Below the pieces are notes generated by a model. That model did no database searches. It saw only the letters and a program-made list of their open reading frames with translations, and was not told the origin of the DNA. A stretch of 64,000 nt of DNA, taken from positions 62,001 to 126,000 of the forward strand of contig NZ_CP062260.1 in the NCBI RefSeq assembly GCF_014863545.1, written 5' to 3'. Both the position numbers and the translations under genes were made by a program. This stretch comes from Paenibacillus sp. JNUCC32. GTDB taxonomy: Bacteria > Bacillota > Bacilli > Paenibacillales > Paenibacillaceae. Below, in pieces: positions 25,363 through 34,713 of the stretch; positions within the stretch are counted from its first letter, which is position 1; every line of letters begins with the position of its first letter.

Positions 25363-26427
25363 ATGAGTCTGTACTATCCGCCAATCCGCTATGTCGTGCC
25401 TTCACACGAAGACGGCATGCTGCTTAAGACCATTTTGCAAAAAAGAATGGGGGTATCCCGCAAGCTGCTCTCCCGCCTCAAATTGACGGAGCAGGGCATT
25501 ATGCTGAACGGGACCCGCGTATATATTAGCGTTAAAGTGCAAGCGGGCGATTTGGTCGAAATTCGGATGGAGCAGGAACGTTCCAACGATATGCTGCCCC
25601 AGCCCATGGAACTTCATATTCTGTACGAGGATGAGCATCTGCTTGTCTTGAACAAGCCGGCAGGGGTCATCGTGCATCCCACGCATGGGCATTACACCGA
25701 CACGCTGGCCAACGGCGTCGTTCATTATTGGCAGGAGAAGGGCTGGAATTACCGGTTCAGAGCGGTTCACCGGCTCGATCAGGAGACTTCCGGCGTACTG
25801 GTAATCGCGAAGAATGCGTATATTCATCAGCATGTTTCCGAACAAATGATTGCCGGCACCGTCGATAAGAGGTATGTCGCTTTTGTGCATGGAAGACCTT
25901 CTTCGCAGACAGGCGATATTGACGGTCCGATTGATCGGGATCCGTTGGAGCCCCACCGGCGCATCGTAACCCCGGAAGGATATCCTTCGCTTACGCGGTA
26001 TAGGGTATGCGAAACATACCCCTCCGCATCCTTGGTTGAATTGAAGCTCGAAACAGGCCGGACGCATCAAATTCGGGTGCATATGCTAAGCATCGGTTGT
26101 CCATTGATCGGAGATCAGATGTACAGGCATCCCGTATACAGCGATCAGGAATTGTTATCGAATGCGCCGGAGAGGGATGAGGATTCCCATGGGGCCGTCG
26201 GGTCATTGGATCCGTTAGCCGCAACGATCATGAGGCTGGACGGCTATATGGACAGGCAGGCGCTGCATGCGGCAAGCCTGACGCTGATGCATCCGATAGA
26301 GGGGAAGACGATGGTATTCACGGCCCCGCTACCTGAGGACATGAAATCATTGAGATTAGCGCTCGCGCAAGAAGCTGTCACTTCATTATGTAACACTACA
26401 ACATTAGAGGGAGAACCTATTGAATGA
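25363..26427 (+). CDS. RluA-family RNA pseudouridine synthase
   Basis: A 354-residue enzyme with an N-terminal S4-like RNA-binding segment (about 12-72) and the RluA catalytic domain containing HRLDQETSG with catalytic Asp139, and KLETGRTHQIRVH. It isomerises uridine in rRNA or tRNA; the target cannot be told. It begins 3 nt after the adenosyltransferase stop and its last four bases overlap the ATG of the next gene (ATGA), so the three form one tight operon. Confidence 0.9.
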   Translation: MSLYYPPIRYVVPSHEDGMLLKTILQKRMGVSRKLLSRLKLTEQGIMLNGTRVYISVKVQAGDLVEIRMEQERSNDMLPQPMELHILYEDEHLLVLNKPAGVIVHPTHGHYTDTLANGVVHYWQEKGWNYRFRAVHRLDQETSGVLVIAKNAYIHQHVSEQMIAGTVDKRYVAFVHGRPSSQTGDIDGPIDRDPLEPHRRIVTPEGYPSLTRYRVCETYPSASLVELKLETGRTHQIRVHMLSIGCPLIGDQMYRHPVYSDQELLSNAPERDEDSHGAVGSLDPLAATIMRLDGYMDRQALHAASLTLMHPIEGKTMVFTAPLPEDMKSLRLALAQEAVTSLCNTTTLEGEPIE

Positions 26428-26786
26428 GCAAACTGAAAGTATATCAATATCCGAAATGCGGGACTTGCCGCAACGCCGTGAAATGGCTGCAGAACGAAGG
26501 ACATGAGCTGGAGCTTCAACATATTTTCGAACAACCGCCAAAGAAGGACGAGTTAGCCGACCTGATCGCCAAGAGCGGACTGGAGCTAAAGAAATTTTTC
26601 AATACGAGCGGCGAGGTATACAAGGAAATGAACCTGAAAGACAAGCTGCCCGGCCTTTCCGATGAGGAGAAGATCGAACTGTTGTCTTCCAACGGAAGAT
26701 TGATCAAGCGTCCGATCGTGACCGACGGCAGCAAAGTAACCGTCGGCTTCAAAGCGGAGCAATATCAGGAGGCATGGCAGAAGTAA
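26424..26786 (+). CDS. ArsC/Spx-family thioredoxin-fold protein (YusI-like)
   Basis: A 120-residue protein of the ArsC superfamily with a redox CxxC motif (Cys12 and Cys15 in KCGTCRNA) and the KRPIV segment that in arsenate reductases holds the conserved Arg. It is the length of YusI/Spx-like proteins. There are no ars genes nearby, so true arsenate reduction is unlikely; a thiol-redox or regulatory role is possible. It starts inside the end of the RluA gene. Confidence 0.85.
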   Translation: MSKLKVYQYPKCGTCRNAVKWLQNEGHELELQHIFEQPPKKDELADLIAKSGLELKKFFNTSGEVYKEMNLKDKLPGLSDEEKIELLSSNGRLIKRPIVTDGSKVTVGFKAEQYQEAWQK

Positions 26787-26913
26787 CGGTCGTTTTTGGG
26801 ATATGACAGACACAAAAGACAAACTGCGGCAGTGATTGATTACGAGAGTCACGGAATCGGTTTGCCGAAGGGCAGCCATTCGCCGGTAACGATGTCGTCC
26901 TGCTGATGAAGGC

Positions 26914-26958
26914 AGAGCATTCCATGGTCTTTCGACCATCGGAATGTTCTTTTTTTTT
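26914..26958 (+). terminator. Intrinsic terminator
   Basis: AGAGCATTCC...GGTC paired with GACC...GGAATGTTCT and a run of nine T residues. Confidence 0.9.
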
Positions 26959-27024
26959 GTGAGCAGCCCGCGATAGGAAATTCAAAGAAATACCCTGTGA
27001 CAAGCCCAAGTCCATATAAGGATA

Positions 27025-27033
27025 TGGTATAAT
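27025..27033 (+). promoter_or_regulatory. Extended -10 promoter of the exonuclease gene
   Basis: TGGTATAAT (TGn plus TATAAT) 52 nt before the ATG; no good -35, as is usual for extended -10 promoters. Confidence 0.55.
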
Positions 27034-27084
27034 GACAAGGTATATTTTAAGGTTATACCAGAGAAGTTAAAGTTAGGAGCGATC

Positions 27085-27981
27085 ATGACCGTGATACCCA
27101 ATACACAACCATCCTTAATGCTCGTCGACGGGATGGCTTTATTATTTCGTGCTTATTATGCAACCGCGTCCAGCGGTTATATCCGTCGTACCAAAGCGGG
27201 TGTGCCGACCAACGCGATTTACGGTTTCCTGCGGTATATGTGGGATGCCATCGATAAATTTCAGCCTACCCATGTGGCTTGCTGCTGGGATATGGGCTCA
27301 AAAACATTCCGTACGGAGCAATTCGCCTCGTATAAAGGCAATCGTCCGGAAGCGCCGGATGACTTGGTTCCGCAGTTCTCGCTGGTTCGCGACGTGACGG
27401 AATGCCTCGGGATCCCGAATCTGGGCGTTGTGGGTTATGAGGCCGATGACTGCATCGGTACGCTTGCCAGACGGTTCGGAGATAGCATGAACGTCATGAT
27501 CCTGTCGGGCGACCACGATTTGCTTCAGCTCGTGAACGATTCGACTTCGGTCATCATTATGAAAAAGGGGCATGGCAATTATATGCACTATACACCGGAG
27601 ACGCTTTATGCCGAAAAGGGTCTTTCTCCAAGACAGGTGATCGATGTAAAAGGCCTGATGGGAGATACGAGCGACAATTATCCGGGCGTACGCGGGATCG
27701 GCGAGAAGACGGCTGTCAAGCTGATCCAGGAATATGAATCCGTGGAAGGCATCCTTGCCAATCTGGATTCATTGACCAAAGGGGTTCGCACCAAGATCGA
27801 AGCGGATTTGGAGATGCTGCATCTGTCCCGGGCCCTGGCCGAAATTCATTGCGAGGTTCCAATGGAATGCGAGCTCGATTTGTGCCGCCTGAGCGTGGAT
27901 CACGAACGTGCGTTAACCAAGCTGGAGGAGCTGGAAATGAAGAGTCTTGGCCATCTTTTTGGGGTGGCGGTGGTTTCCTAG
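27085..27981 (+). CDS. 5'-3' exonuclease/flap endonuclease (YpcP-like)
   Basis: A 298-residue stand-alone version of the PolI 5' nuclease domain. It has the N-terminal acidic metal ligand (LMLVDGMALLFRAYY), the arch region (FASYKGNRP), GYEADDCIGTLA and SGDHDLLQL, then the helix-hairpin-helix GVRGIGEKTAVKLI (about 196-209) that binds DNA. It acts on flaps and RNA primers alongside PolI. Length equals YpcP/ExoA-type proteins. Transcribed from the extended -10 promoter upstream. Confidence 0.92.
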   Translation: MTVIPNTQPSLMLVDGMALLFRAYYATASSGYIRRTKAGVPTNAIYGFLRYMWDAIDKFQPTHVACCWDMGSKTFRTEQFASYKGNRPEAPDDLVPQFSLVRDVTECLGIPNLGVVGYEADDCIGTLARRFGDSMNVMILSGDHDLLQLVNDSTSVIIMKKGHGNYMHYTPETLYAEKGLSPRQVIDVKGLMGDTSDNYPGVRGIGEKTAVKLIQEYESVEGILANLDSLTKGVRTKIEADLEMLHLSRALAEIHCEVPMECELDLCRLSVDHERALTKLEELEMKSLGHLFGVAVVS

Positions 27982-28140
27982 CCGCTTCGGTCGAAGGTGT
28001 CGTACCGGAGACATCCGCAGCAGGCCGGGGCACTTCTTCAATTCACCAGGAAGCCTGAAATCAGCGGCGTCTACATGGTGGCCGGATTGTGTTTGTGGAG
28101 CCGTCGTCGTGACCATGACGAAAATGCTCGGCTCGGGTTG
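27982..28140 (+). other. Non-coding remnant region before the modB pseudogene
   Basis: Short overlapping frames without ribosome sites. It may be further decayed molybdate-transport sequence, but I recognise nothing in it. Confidence 0.35.
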
Positions 28141-28594
28141 CCGGAATGGCAGTCGATAAAAACATCACTGCTGTCCAGCATCAGTGCCTTTATACTGGGA
28201 TCAGCGGCGGCACACTGCATGTCCCGGCGCGCGTTTGTCGGCAGAACGGCCGGCGAAACGCAGCTGATGCTCCTGCCAATGGTGGTAGGCTTTCCGTCCG
28301 CTAATGGTACTGAGCGGAAACAGCTGGATCCGCGCTGCCGCAGGTCCGCGAGGCAGGCGTATCGGCGTTCTTTCTGGCTTTTGCCGGAGGTTTAGGCGAA
28401 TTTGAGGCAACCTGGATGGTTGCAGGCAATATACCGTGCGTCACGCAAACGCTGCCCACGGCGATTTACGTTGCGGTTAGCAATGGCCAAAGCGGGCAGG
28501 CATGGGCGTGGCGACGGTTATGATTTTGTTCTCATGGCTGTTACTCCCGCGGCTCGGAACGGGCAGAGGCAGAGAAAGAGGCAGGCAGACTTGA
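28141..28594 (+). pseudogene. modB: Decayed molybdate ABC transporter permease gene (modB remnant)
   Basis: Three adjacent frames each carry a piece of ModB. Frame 1 (about 28141-28310) reads SLLSSISAFILGSAAAH, MSRRAFVGRT and ETQLMLLPMVVGF, matching the first half of ModB. Frame 3 (about 28344-28510) reads AFAGGLGEFEATWMVAGN then IPCVTQTLPTAIYVAV, the EAA-loop and downstream hallmark of ModB. Frame 2 (28511-28594) reads ATVMILFSWLLLPRLG, the last helix, to TGA at 28592. About 100 residues of the middle are missing. No modA or modC remains recognisable. So this is a deleted and frameshifted gene. Confidence 0.8.
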
Positions 28595-28688
28595 CGGGAG
28601 CACAATGTTTACATATGCTTCGAATAGAGCTTGTTAGCAACCATATAGAGAACAAGGCACAGCACATCGTGGAGAGGATGGAAGAAGC

Positions 28689-29585
28689 ATGAGTTTACTT
28701 GGAGCAATTGAAGCAGGAGGAACCAAGTTCGTTTGCGGCGTGGGTACGGAGGATGGAACGGTTGTGGAGCGAGTGAGCTTTCCGACGACAACCCCTGAAG
28801 AAACCATGGCAAACGTCTTTAACTTTTTTGCGGATAAGGATATAGAGGCGATCGGAGTCGGTTCGTTCGGACCGATTGACCCGGTGAAAGGCAGCCCGAC
28901 CTACGGCTGCATTACAACGACGCCGAAGCCGCATTGGAGCAATTACAATATCGTCAAAGCATTGGAAGAGCGTTTTGACGTTCCGATCGGATTTGATACG
29001 GATGTAAACGGAGCTGCTCTTGGAGAATATACGTGGGGGGCGGCCCAGGGACTGGACAGCTGTCTTTATATCACCATCGGAACGGGAGTGGGAGCAGGCG
29101 CCGTGGTATCCGGCGAACTGATTCACGGCCTGTCCCATCCGGAGATGGGGCATATTTACGTCCGCCGTCATCCGGAAGACAAATATGAGGGGACCTGTCC
29201 TTATCATGCAGACTGTTTGGAGGGGCTTGCTGCGGGACCGTCTCTTGGCAAACGCTGGGGTGTTCCCGGCGTGGAATTGACGCCGGATCATCCGGCTTGG
29301 GAGATGGAAGCTTATTATCTCGCTCAAGCGCTGATGAATTATGTCCTCATCTTGTCCCCTCAGCGGATCGTGATGGGTGGAGGCGTGATGAAGCAGGAGC
29401 AGCTGTTCCCGCTGATCCGCACGAAGCTTCAAGAGCTGCTGGCAGGATATGTTCAGCATCCAAGCCTTCATGACGGGATCGATCAATTCATCGTTCCGCC
29501 GATGCTCGGCGATAATGCGGGTCTCTGCGGCGCATTGGCATTGGCCAAGCTGGCAGTGGATGAAGCCAAAAGCATTCAAGCTTAG
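28689..29585 (+). CDS. Fructokinase, ROK family
   Basis: A 298-residue sugar kinase. It has the N-terminal phosphate-binding segment GAIEAGGTKFVCGVG, the catalytic base region FDTDVNGAALGEY, TIGTGVGAGAVV, and the zinc-binding ROK cluster HPEMGH...CPYHADCLEG with two Cys and two His. The set of motifs matches GmuE/YdhR-type fructokinases, which phosphorylate fructose to fructose-6-phosphate using ATP. Ribosome site GGAAGAAG lies 6-8 nt upstream. It is a single gene ending at a terminator. Confidence 0.92.
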   Translation: MSLLGAIEAGGTKFVCGVGTEDGTVVERVSFPTTTPEETMANVFNFFADKDIEAIGVGSFGPIDPVKGSPTYGCITTTPKPHWSNYNIVKALEERFDVPIGFDTDVNGAALGEYTWGAAQGLDSCLYITIGTGVGAGAVVSGELIHGLSHPEMGHIYVRRHPEDKYEGTCPYHADCLEGLAAGPSLGKRWGVPGVELTPDHPAWEMEAYYLAQALMNYVLILSPQRIVMGGGVMKQEQLFPLIRTKLQELLAGYVQHPSLHDGIDQFIVPPMLGDNAGLCGALALAKLAVDEAKSIQA

Positions 29586-29678
29586 CCTGATTTCTTATAT
29601 AGGGCAAGTTCAAAATGGATTGGATTCTATTACAGATTATGGTATTATAGTTTCAACAGTATAATGTATGGAACGAAG

Positions 29679-29721
29679 GAAGCACCTTTCTTGCCGCTGC
29701 GCGGAGGAGAGGTGCTTTTTT
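29679..29721 (+). terminator. Intrinsic terminator
   Basis: AAGCACCT..TC paired with GA..AGGTGCTT and a TTTTTT tail. Confidence 0.88.
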
Positions 29722-29770
29722 GCGTTGTTCCGCTTTTATGCTGATTGCGTAAACGGGAGGTTATCGAGGG

Positions 29771-30796
29771 ATGCAAATTGTGTTCATGAATCGGATGAGC
29801 GGAGCGGATGAGTCAGGTCATCTCCGTTCGGCCCAAGTATGGATCGGCGAGGAAGAAGGAGGATGGCGACTCGGCTGGCGGAATATGGAACCGGACGGTG
29901 AAGTTTCCGATGACGAATGGTATGAAGGCAACTCATGGAATGAGCTGCTATGCGTGTATCGGCACCAGCTTGCGAAGAAGCTCGGAGAAGGCTTCCGCCC
30001 GCTAATCGAAGGGGTATTCCATGAACCTGCGGAGACCGGGAGCAAGAATCTCGGCACTCAGAAGCTGCAGTGTTACAGCGAGCTGTACGGATCGGAGGAG
30101 CTGTACACGGAGCTGTGCGCCTGGCGCAGGAGAAAGGCAGCATCCGGAAGAAAAGCGCCCTATTTCATTGCCAGCAACCGGGTGCTGCGCATGATCAGCG
30201 CTTTTGTTCCCCAGAGTGAGGAAGAGCTGCTGCAGCTTCCGGGAATCGGGGTTAGCAAGGCTTCGGAGCACGGGGTGGAATGGCTGGAGATTACGACGAA
30301 AACCGAGCGAACCACCACGTTTCCACTGGATTGGGTGTATACGCAGCTGCCGGAAGAGGAGTTCTTGTCCTGGCTGTATAAACAGAAGGAACAGAGATAT
30401 CAGCAGGAGCTTGAACGCTTCCGAACCCGCCGTGCGATGCTGATTGGCATAGCCGAGGGCGCTTCGCTGACCGAGCTTGAAGCGCGTACCTCGCTGTCGC
30501 GCCGGGATTTGGTCGAGGAATTGGAAGGGCTTGAGAAGGAAGGCTATGATACGGAGCAGCTGCTCCAGGTCGAATTGAACACGATGACGGCTGCGGAGCA
30601 GGAAAACGTATGGAAGGCGTTTGAAGAGTTGGGCGATACGTTTCTTAAACCTGTGTTACAGCGGGTATACGGACAGGGACAAGCGGAGAACGCAGAAGCA
30701 GAAGAGCTGGGCGGAACGGAGAGGCTGTATGAGCGGCTTCGTCTCATACGGATCCGCTTTCGGCGCGATCAGCCCGGCAAAGCGAATGCCGGTTAA
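29771..30796 (+). CDS. HRDC-domain protein
   Basis: A 341-residue protein with an HRDC domain (about residues 112-180: ELYTELCAWRRRKAA, NRVLRMISAF and LLQLPGIG) of the type found in RecQ helicases and RNase D, where it binds nucleic acid. No helicase or nuclease domain accompanies it. The N-terminal 100 residues are hydrophilic and Trp-rich; the C-terminal half is helical with a possible winged-helix-like segment (GASLTELEARTSLSRRDL). Start ATG 29771 follows GGGAGG. A nucleic-acid role is inferred from the domain only. Confidence 0.8.
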   Translation: MQIVFMNRMSGADESGHLRSAQVWIGEEEGGWRLGWRNMEPDGEVSDDEWYEGNSWNELLCVYRHQLAKKLGEGFRPLIEGVFHEPAETGSKNLGTQKLQCYSELYGSEELYTELCAWRRRKAASGRKAPYFIASNRVLRMISAFVPQSEEELLQLPGIGVSKASEHGVEWLEITTKTERTTTFPLDWVYTQLPEEEFLSWLYKQKEQRYQQELERFRTRRAMLIGIAEGASLTELEARTSLSRRDLVEELEGLEKEGYDTEQLLQVELNTMTAAEQENVWKAFEELGDTFLKPVLQRVYGQGQAENAEAEELGGTERLYERLRLIRIRFRRDQPGKANAG

Positions 30797-30811
30797 TCTG
30801 CCTTAAACGAA

Positions 30812-30853
30812 GTCAGGACGGATTCTCCCGGTTGCAGGGAGATCCGTCCTGAT
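30812..30853. other. Perfect hairpin between convergent genes
   Basis: TCAGGACGGA.TCTCCC paired with GGGAGATCCGTCCTGA. There is no T run, so it is a weak or Rho-independent-like end only for the convergent HRDC and corA genes. Confidence 0.5.
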
Positions 30854-30948
30854 GCTAATTCGCCGTGCTTGTAGATTGAGTTTGAATTGCGGCCGTTCGT
30901 ATGAACCGTTGTGATCCGGCCAGTACTCTCCCCTTTGACCAGGGTGCC

Positions 30949-31884
30949 TCATATCCAATCTTTTTTACGGAACAGGTAAAACATGAGCGCGCCGGCAAAA
31001 ACCATGATGCCGATAACCACATAATAGGAATATCTCCAATGAAGTTCCGGCATATACTCAAAGTTCATGCCGTAGATGCCCGTAATCAGCGTCAATGGAA
31101 TAAAGATCGTTGTAATAGCGGTAAACACGCGCATGATTTCATTGGCCCGATTGGCGATACTGGATTGGTAAGCTTCCCGAAGGTTCCCCATGAGATCCCG
31201 ATAGGTCTCGAACGTTTCGGAAATTTTAACGGCATTTTCATAGATATCGCTGAAGTATTTCTGCAGCTGGTCATCGATCAGCCGAAGATCTTTTTTGTTG
31301 AGCGTATTGATAACTTCCTTCTGAGGTCCAAGCACCTTCTTCAACCAAAGAATCTCGCTTCGCAGACCGATGATCTCGCTGAGATGGGATTTTTTGGTAT
31401 GCATCAGAATGTCTTCCTCCAGCTTTTCAATCCGCGCTTCAATTCTGTCCCCTACGGAGAAGTAGTTGTCCGTGACGAGGTCGATCAGGAGATAGAGGAA
31501 GCGGTCAGGCGTGCTGACTTCATCCTCCCAGAGAAGCGGTTTGACGGTGCGAAGCTCATGGATCTTTTGCTTGGTTACCGTAATAATAAAATGCCTGCCC
31601 AGGAAAACATTCAATGCCCGAAGGAAAATCTCTTCGTCGTCAAACCGGATGCTGTTCACGACGATAAAATAGTGGTTCTCGTATATTTCAATTTTGGGAC
31701 GCTGCTCCTCTTCGCTGAGGCAATCCTCAACGGCAAGATCATGCAGGGAGAAGAGGGGCTGCAGTTCGGCTAAATCATCCACGTCCGCATCCAGCCAGTA
31801 GAAGCCGCTGGCCGGAGCTGTCAGCGTCATTTCGATGTCATCAACAGGGGTAAATACGCCCGAATCGACCAACCGGATTTTCAT
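30949..31884 (-). CDS. corA: CorA-type magnesium/divalent cation channel
   Basis: A 311-residue membrane protein of the CorA family. It has the large cytoplasmic alpha/beta and coiled-coil N-terminal domain, then two C-terminal membrane helices; the first ends with the YGMNF selectivity motif (about residues 277-281), the second is followed by the basic tail FRKKDW. CorA is a pentameric Mg2+ channel gated by intracellular Mg2+. AAAGGAG is 10 nt before the ATG. No Mg2+ riboswitch is visible in front of it. Confidence 0.95.
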   Translation of the reverse strand: MKIRLVDSGVFTPVDDIEMTLTAPASGFYWLDADVDDLAELQPLFSLHDLAVEDCLSEEEQRPKIEIYENHYFIVVNSIRFDDEEIFLRALNVFLGRHFIITVTKQKIHELRTVKPLLWEDEVSTPDRFLYLLIDLVTDNYFSVGDRIEARIEKLEEDILMHTKKSHLSEIIGLRSEILWLKKVLGPQKEVINTLNKKDLRLIDDQLQKYFSDIYENAVKISETFETYRDLMGNLREAYQSSIANRANEIMRVFTAITTIFIPLTLITGIYGMNFEYMPELHWRYSYYVVIGIMVFAGALMFYLFRKKDWI

Positions 31885-32253
31885 CTGATATCACTCCTTT
31901 GTCTAATCCAAGCTGCTTAAGTCAAGCAGTTAAGGCACAGGATATCAGCCCACCGGTGTACGGGCATAAATCGAGGAAGGTTAGAATACGATAAAAAGCG
32001 CATGAAAAATAACGCTGCCCTCTGCCGGTAAGCTGATCTTGATCCTATGCGGTTGTGCGTCTTGTGCATCCAGTTTCTGGCTCGGGTCACCGTCCATCTT
32101 CCATGTCACCTCTTTCATACTCGGTTTTAAACAGCACTTGTCTAGTATAACGCCGGGTGTAGGACCTTTCAAGTGAAATCCGGAGCAGTCCAAGGGCCAT
32201 GATATAGGGTATGGAAACCTTTGGTGAAGTGTGACAAACTCATGAAAAGGTTC
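31885..32253. other. Intergenic stretch between corA and the met leader
   Basis: Holds the start regions of both divergent units. A small hairpin CTGCTT/AAGCAG (31913-31929) lies just upstream of corA. Only one weak short frame (31981-32118, minus) is worth noting. Confidence 0.4.
31981..32118 (-). CDS. Possible 45-residue small protein, unrecognised
   Basis: A short minus-strand frame between corA and the met leader. It starts at ATG 32118, or at ATG 32097 where AGAGGTG lies 9 nt upstream (38 residues). The product is polar at first and ends in a hydrophobic stretch (GSVIFHALFIVF). No promoter or family is recognisable, so it may be chance. Confidence 0.25.
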   Translation of the reverse strand: MKEVTWKMDGDPSQKLDAQDAQPHRIKISLPAEGSVIFHALFIVF

Positions 32254-32282
32254 TTGACGAAAAATTGAGAATGATTTAAAGT
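32254..32282 (+). promoter_or_regulatory. Sigma-A promoter of the met operon
   Basis: TTGACG at 32254-32259 and TAAAGT at 32277-32282, 17-nt spacer, 46 nt before the riboswitch. Confidence 0.6.
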
Positions 32283-32328
32283 AGGTATCAATTACGAAAC
32301 AATTCCAAACAACTGAATAAAGCGAAAT

Positions 32329-32512
32329 CTTATCAAGAGCAGGTGGAGGGACTAGCCCTATGAAACCCGGCAACCGGCGGCAACATCGCACGGTGCTAAT
32401 TCTTGCAGGAGATACGACGATTGTATAAGCCGTTGTATAGCCTGACAGATGAGAGAGGCGCATTGTGATACGTATATGATGACCTTTCTCTACTTCGAGA
32501 AAGGTCTTCTTG
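32329..32512 (+). promoter_or_regulatory. SAM-I (S-box) riboswitch with terminator, controlling metA-metI-metC
   Basis: The SAM-I core is clear: CTTATCAAGAG, GGTGGAGGGAC, ATGAAACCCGGCAACC and GGTGCTAATTC, closed by P1 CTTATC (32329-32334) with GATGAG (32448-32453). The expression platform is the terminator GACCTTTCTC/GAGAAAGGTC (32481-32506) with a T-rich tail. S-adenosylmethionine binding would end transcription before metA. Confidence 0.95.
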
Positions 32513-32586
32513 CGTTTATACAGTCTAACGCTCTTTCTCACAGCTTTATGGATGTATCATTTCATATTTCGAAGGAGTGAGCCGAG

Positions 32587-33504
32587 ATGCCAATTAAAAT
32601 TCCGGATGCCCTGCCGGCAAAGGAAGTTCTGGCTGGAGAAAACATTTTTGTCATGGATGAGAGTCACGCGTTTCATCAGGATATCCGCCCGCTGCGGATT
32701 GCGATCCTGAATTTGATGCCAACCAAGGAAACGACGGAGACCCAGCTGCTGCGATTGATCGGCAACTCCCCGCTCCAGGTGGATGTCGTCCTTCTTCACC
32801 CGAGTTCCCACGTATCGAAGAATACGTCGGCCGAGCATTTGAAATCATTTTACAAAACCTTTGAAGAAGTGAAGAACCGTCGTTTTGACGGCATGATCAT
32901 TACAGGAGCTCCGGTCGAGCAGCTGGAGTTCGAAGAAGTGAATTACTGGGATGAGCTTACTGAAATTTTTGAATGGACCAAGACCCATGTAACCTCCACG
33001 CTCCATATCTGCTGGGCGTCGCAAGCCGGGCTTTATTATCATTACGGCGTGCCGAAATACAGCCTCGAGGAAAAGTGCTTTGGCGTATTTCCGCATACGA
33101 TCAATGAAGCGTGTACCAAGCTGCTCCGCGGATTTGACGAAATGTTCTTTGTTCCGCATTCCCGTCATACGGAAGTTCGGCGCGAAGACATAACAGGCGT
33201 GGATGATTTGGTCATCCTGTCCGAGTCCGAGGAAGCAGGGATTTATTTGGTATCCAGCCGGGACGGCAAGCAGATTTTTGCCACAGGGCATTCCGAGTAT
33301 GATGCGGACTCCCTGAAATGGGAGTATGACCGGGACGTTGCCAAAGGCATGGACATCGCGCTGCCGCGCAACTATTACCCGAACGACGATCCAACAAGAA
33401 CGCCTCCGTCCATATGGCGCGCGCATGCAAACTTATTATTCACTAATTGGCTCAATTACTATGTATATCAGGAAACGCCATATGATATCGGTCCGCAAAT
33501 TTAA
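32587..33504 (+). CDS. metA: Homoserine O-acetyltransferase (MetA family)
   Basis: A 305-residue enzyme of the MetA family that activates homoserine in methionine synthesis. The catalytic Cys142 (HICWASQAG), His235 and Glu237 (TGHSEYD) are at the canonical positions. Residue 111 is Glu (GAPVEQLEF); in characterised MetA proteins Glu111 goes with acetyl-CoA and Gly111 with succinyl-CoA, so acetyl transfer is predicted even though databases often name the family a succinyltransferase. AAGGAG lies 8 nt upstream. It is first in an operon under the SAM riboswitch. Confidence 0.93.
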   Translation: MPIKIPDALPAKEVLAGENIFVMDESHAFHQDIRPLRIAILNLMPTKETTETQLLRLIGNSPLQVDVVLLHPSSHVSKNTSAEHLKSFYKTFEEVKNRRFDGMIITGAPVEQLEFEEVNYWDELTEIFEWTKTHVTSTLHICWASQAGLYYHYGVPKYSLEEKCFGVFPHTINEACTKLLRGFDEMFFVPHSRHTEVRREDITGVDDLVILSESEEAGIYLVSSRDGKQIFATGHSEYDADSLKWEYDRDVAKGMDIALPRNYYPNDDPTRTPPSIWRAHANLLFTNWLNYYVYQETPYDIGPQI

Positions 33505-33528
33505 CAGCGTACGGAAGGAGAGTTTGTG

Positions 33529-34713
33529 ATGGAGAAGAAACCTTTGAATATAGAGAGCCGGCTGGCACAGATCGGATCGGTGCAGGAGCCGGTAACGGGA
33601 GCAGTGAATTTTCCGATTTATCAGGCTACGGCATACCGCCATCCTAAATTAGGCCAGAGCACGGGGTTTGATTATGCCCGCACCAAGAATCCGACCCGTT
33701 CGGTACTCGAGGATGCTTGCGCCGAGCTGGAATCCGGTGACGCCGGCTTTGCCTGCAGCTCGGGCATGGCGGCCCTTCAGACGATTTTTGCGCTGTACGG
33801 TCAAGGCGATCACCTGATTGTATCGCTCGATCTGTACGGAGGGACGTATCGGCTGCTGGAGCGGATTATGTCCAAGTTTGGGGTAACGGCAACCTACGTG
33901 GATACAAACGACTTGGATGCGCTGGAAGGATCCAGACGACCGAACACGAAGGCCGTATTTATCGAAACGCCGACCAATCCGCTCATGATGGTTACGGATA
34001 TCGAAGCCGTCTGTACGTGGGCAAGACGCCATCAATTGATCAGCATCGTGGATAATACGCTGCTAACCCCGTATTTCCAGAGACCCATCGAGCTTGGGGC
34101 GGATATCGTCATACATAGCGCCACCAAGTATCTGGGAGGGCATAACGATGTGCTGGCAGGCATCATCGTGACGAAGGGCAAGGAATTATCCGAGGAGATG
34201 GCCTTCCTTCATAACTCCATCGGGGCGGTGCTGAGTCCTTCCGATTCCTATCAGTTAATGAGGGGAATGAAGACACTCGCGCTTCGCATGGACCGGCACG
34301 AATCGAATGCAACCGCGGTGGCAACCTTTTTGACAACCCACCCGGCGATCGGCGAGGTGTATTACCCTGCTCTGCCGGATCATCCGGGGCATGAGATCCA
34401 GAATCGCCAATCCAGCGGCAACACGGGCATCTTCTCCTTCAAGGTGAAGGACGCCCGCTATGTCGAGCCGGTGCTGCGGCACATCAAACTGATTGCATTC
34501 GCAGAAAGCCTCGGAGGCGTCGAGTCTCTGATGACATACCCGGCGGTCCAGACCCATGCGGACATCCCGCTTGAGATTCGGGAAGCGATCGGCGTGGACG
34601 ACCGCTTGCTTCGGTTCTCGGTCGGCATCGAGCATGCGGATGACCTGATCGCGGATTTGGATGCTGCGCTGGGCGCGGCTATGGCAGAAGTGGAAGGGAG
34701 CACGGGAGCATGA
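33529..34713 (+). CDS. metI: Cystathionine gamma-synthase/O-acetylhomoserine thiolyase
   Basis: A 394-residue PLP enzyme of the Cys/Met metabolism family. It has the family segments YARTKNPTRSVLE, ACSSGMAAL, YGGTYRLLE and the PLP lysine Lys200 in HSATKYLGGHNDV. It joins O-acetylhomoserine with cysteine (or sulfide). GTG 33526 is also in frame, but GGAAGGAG is 8 nt before ATG 33529. Its end overlaps the metC start by ATGA. The metI-metC pair is the same as in B. subtilis. Confidence 0.9.
   Translation: MEKKPLNIESRLAQIGSVQEPVTGAVNFPIYQATAYRHPKLGQSTGFDYARTKNPTRSVLEDACAELESGDAGFACSSGMAALQTIFALYGQGDHLIVSLDLYGGTYRLLERIMSKFGVTATYVDTNDLDALEGSRRPNTKAVFIETPTNPLMMVTDIEAVCTWARRHQLISIVDNTLLTPYFQRPIELGADIVIHSATKYLGGHNDVLAGIIVTKGKELSEEMAFLHNSIGAVLSPSDSYQLMRGMKTLALRMDRHESNATAVATFLTTHPAIGEVYYPALPDHPGHEIQNRQSSGNTGIFSFKVKDARYVEPVLRHIKLIAFAESLGGVESLMTYPAVQTHADIPLEIREAIGVDDRLLRFSVGIEHADDLIADLDAALGAAMAEVEGSTGA

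Noticed and set aside
31981..32541. Long minus-strand frame covering the SAM riboswitch
   Set aside because: The riboswitch and its terminator explain the plus strand; only the end of this frame is kept as a low-confidence short candidate.
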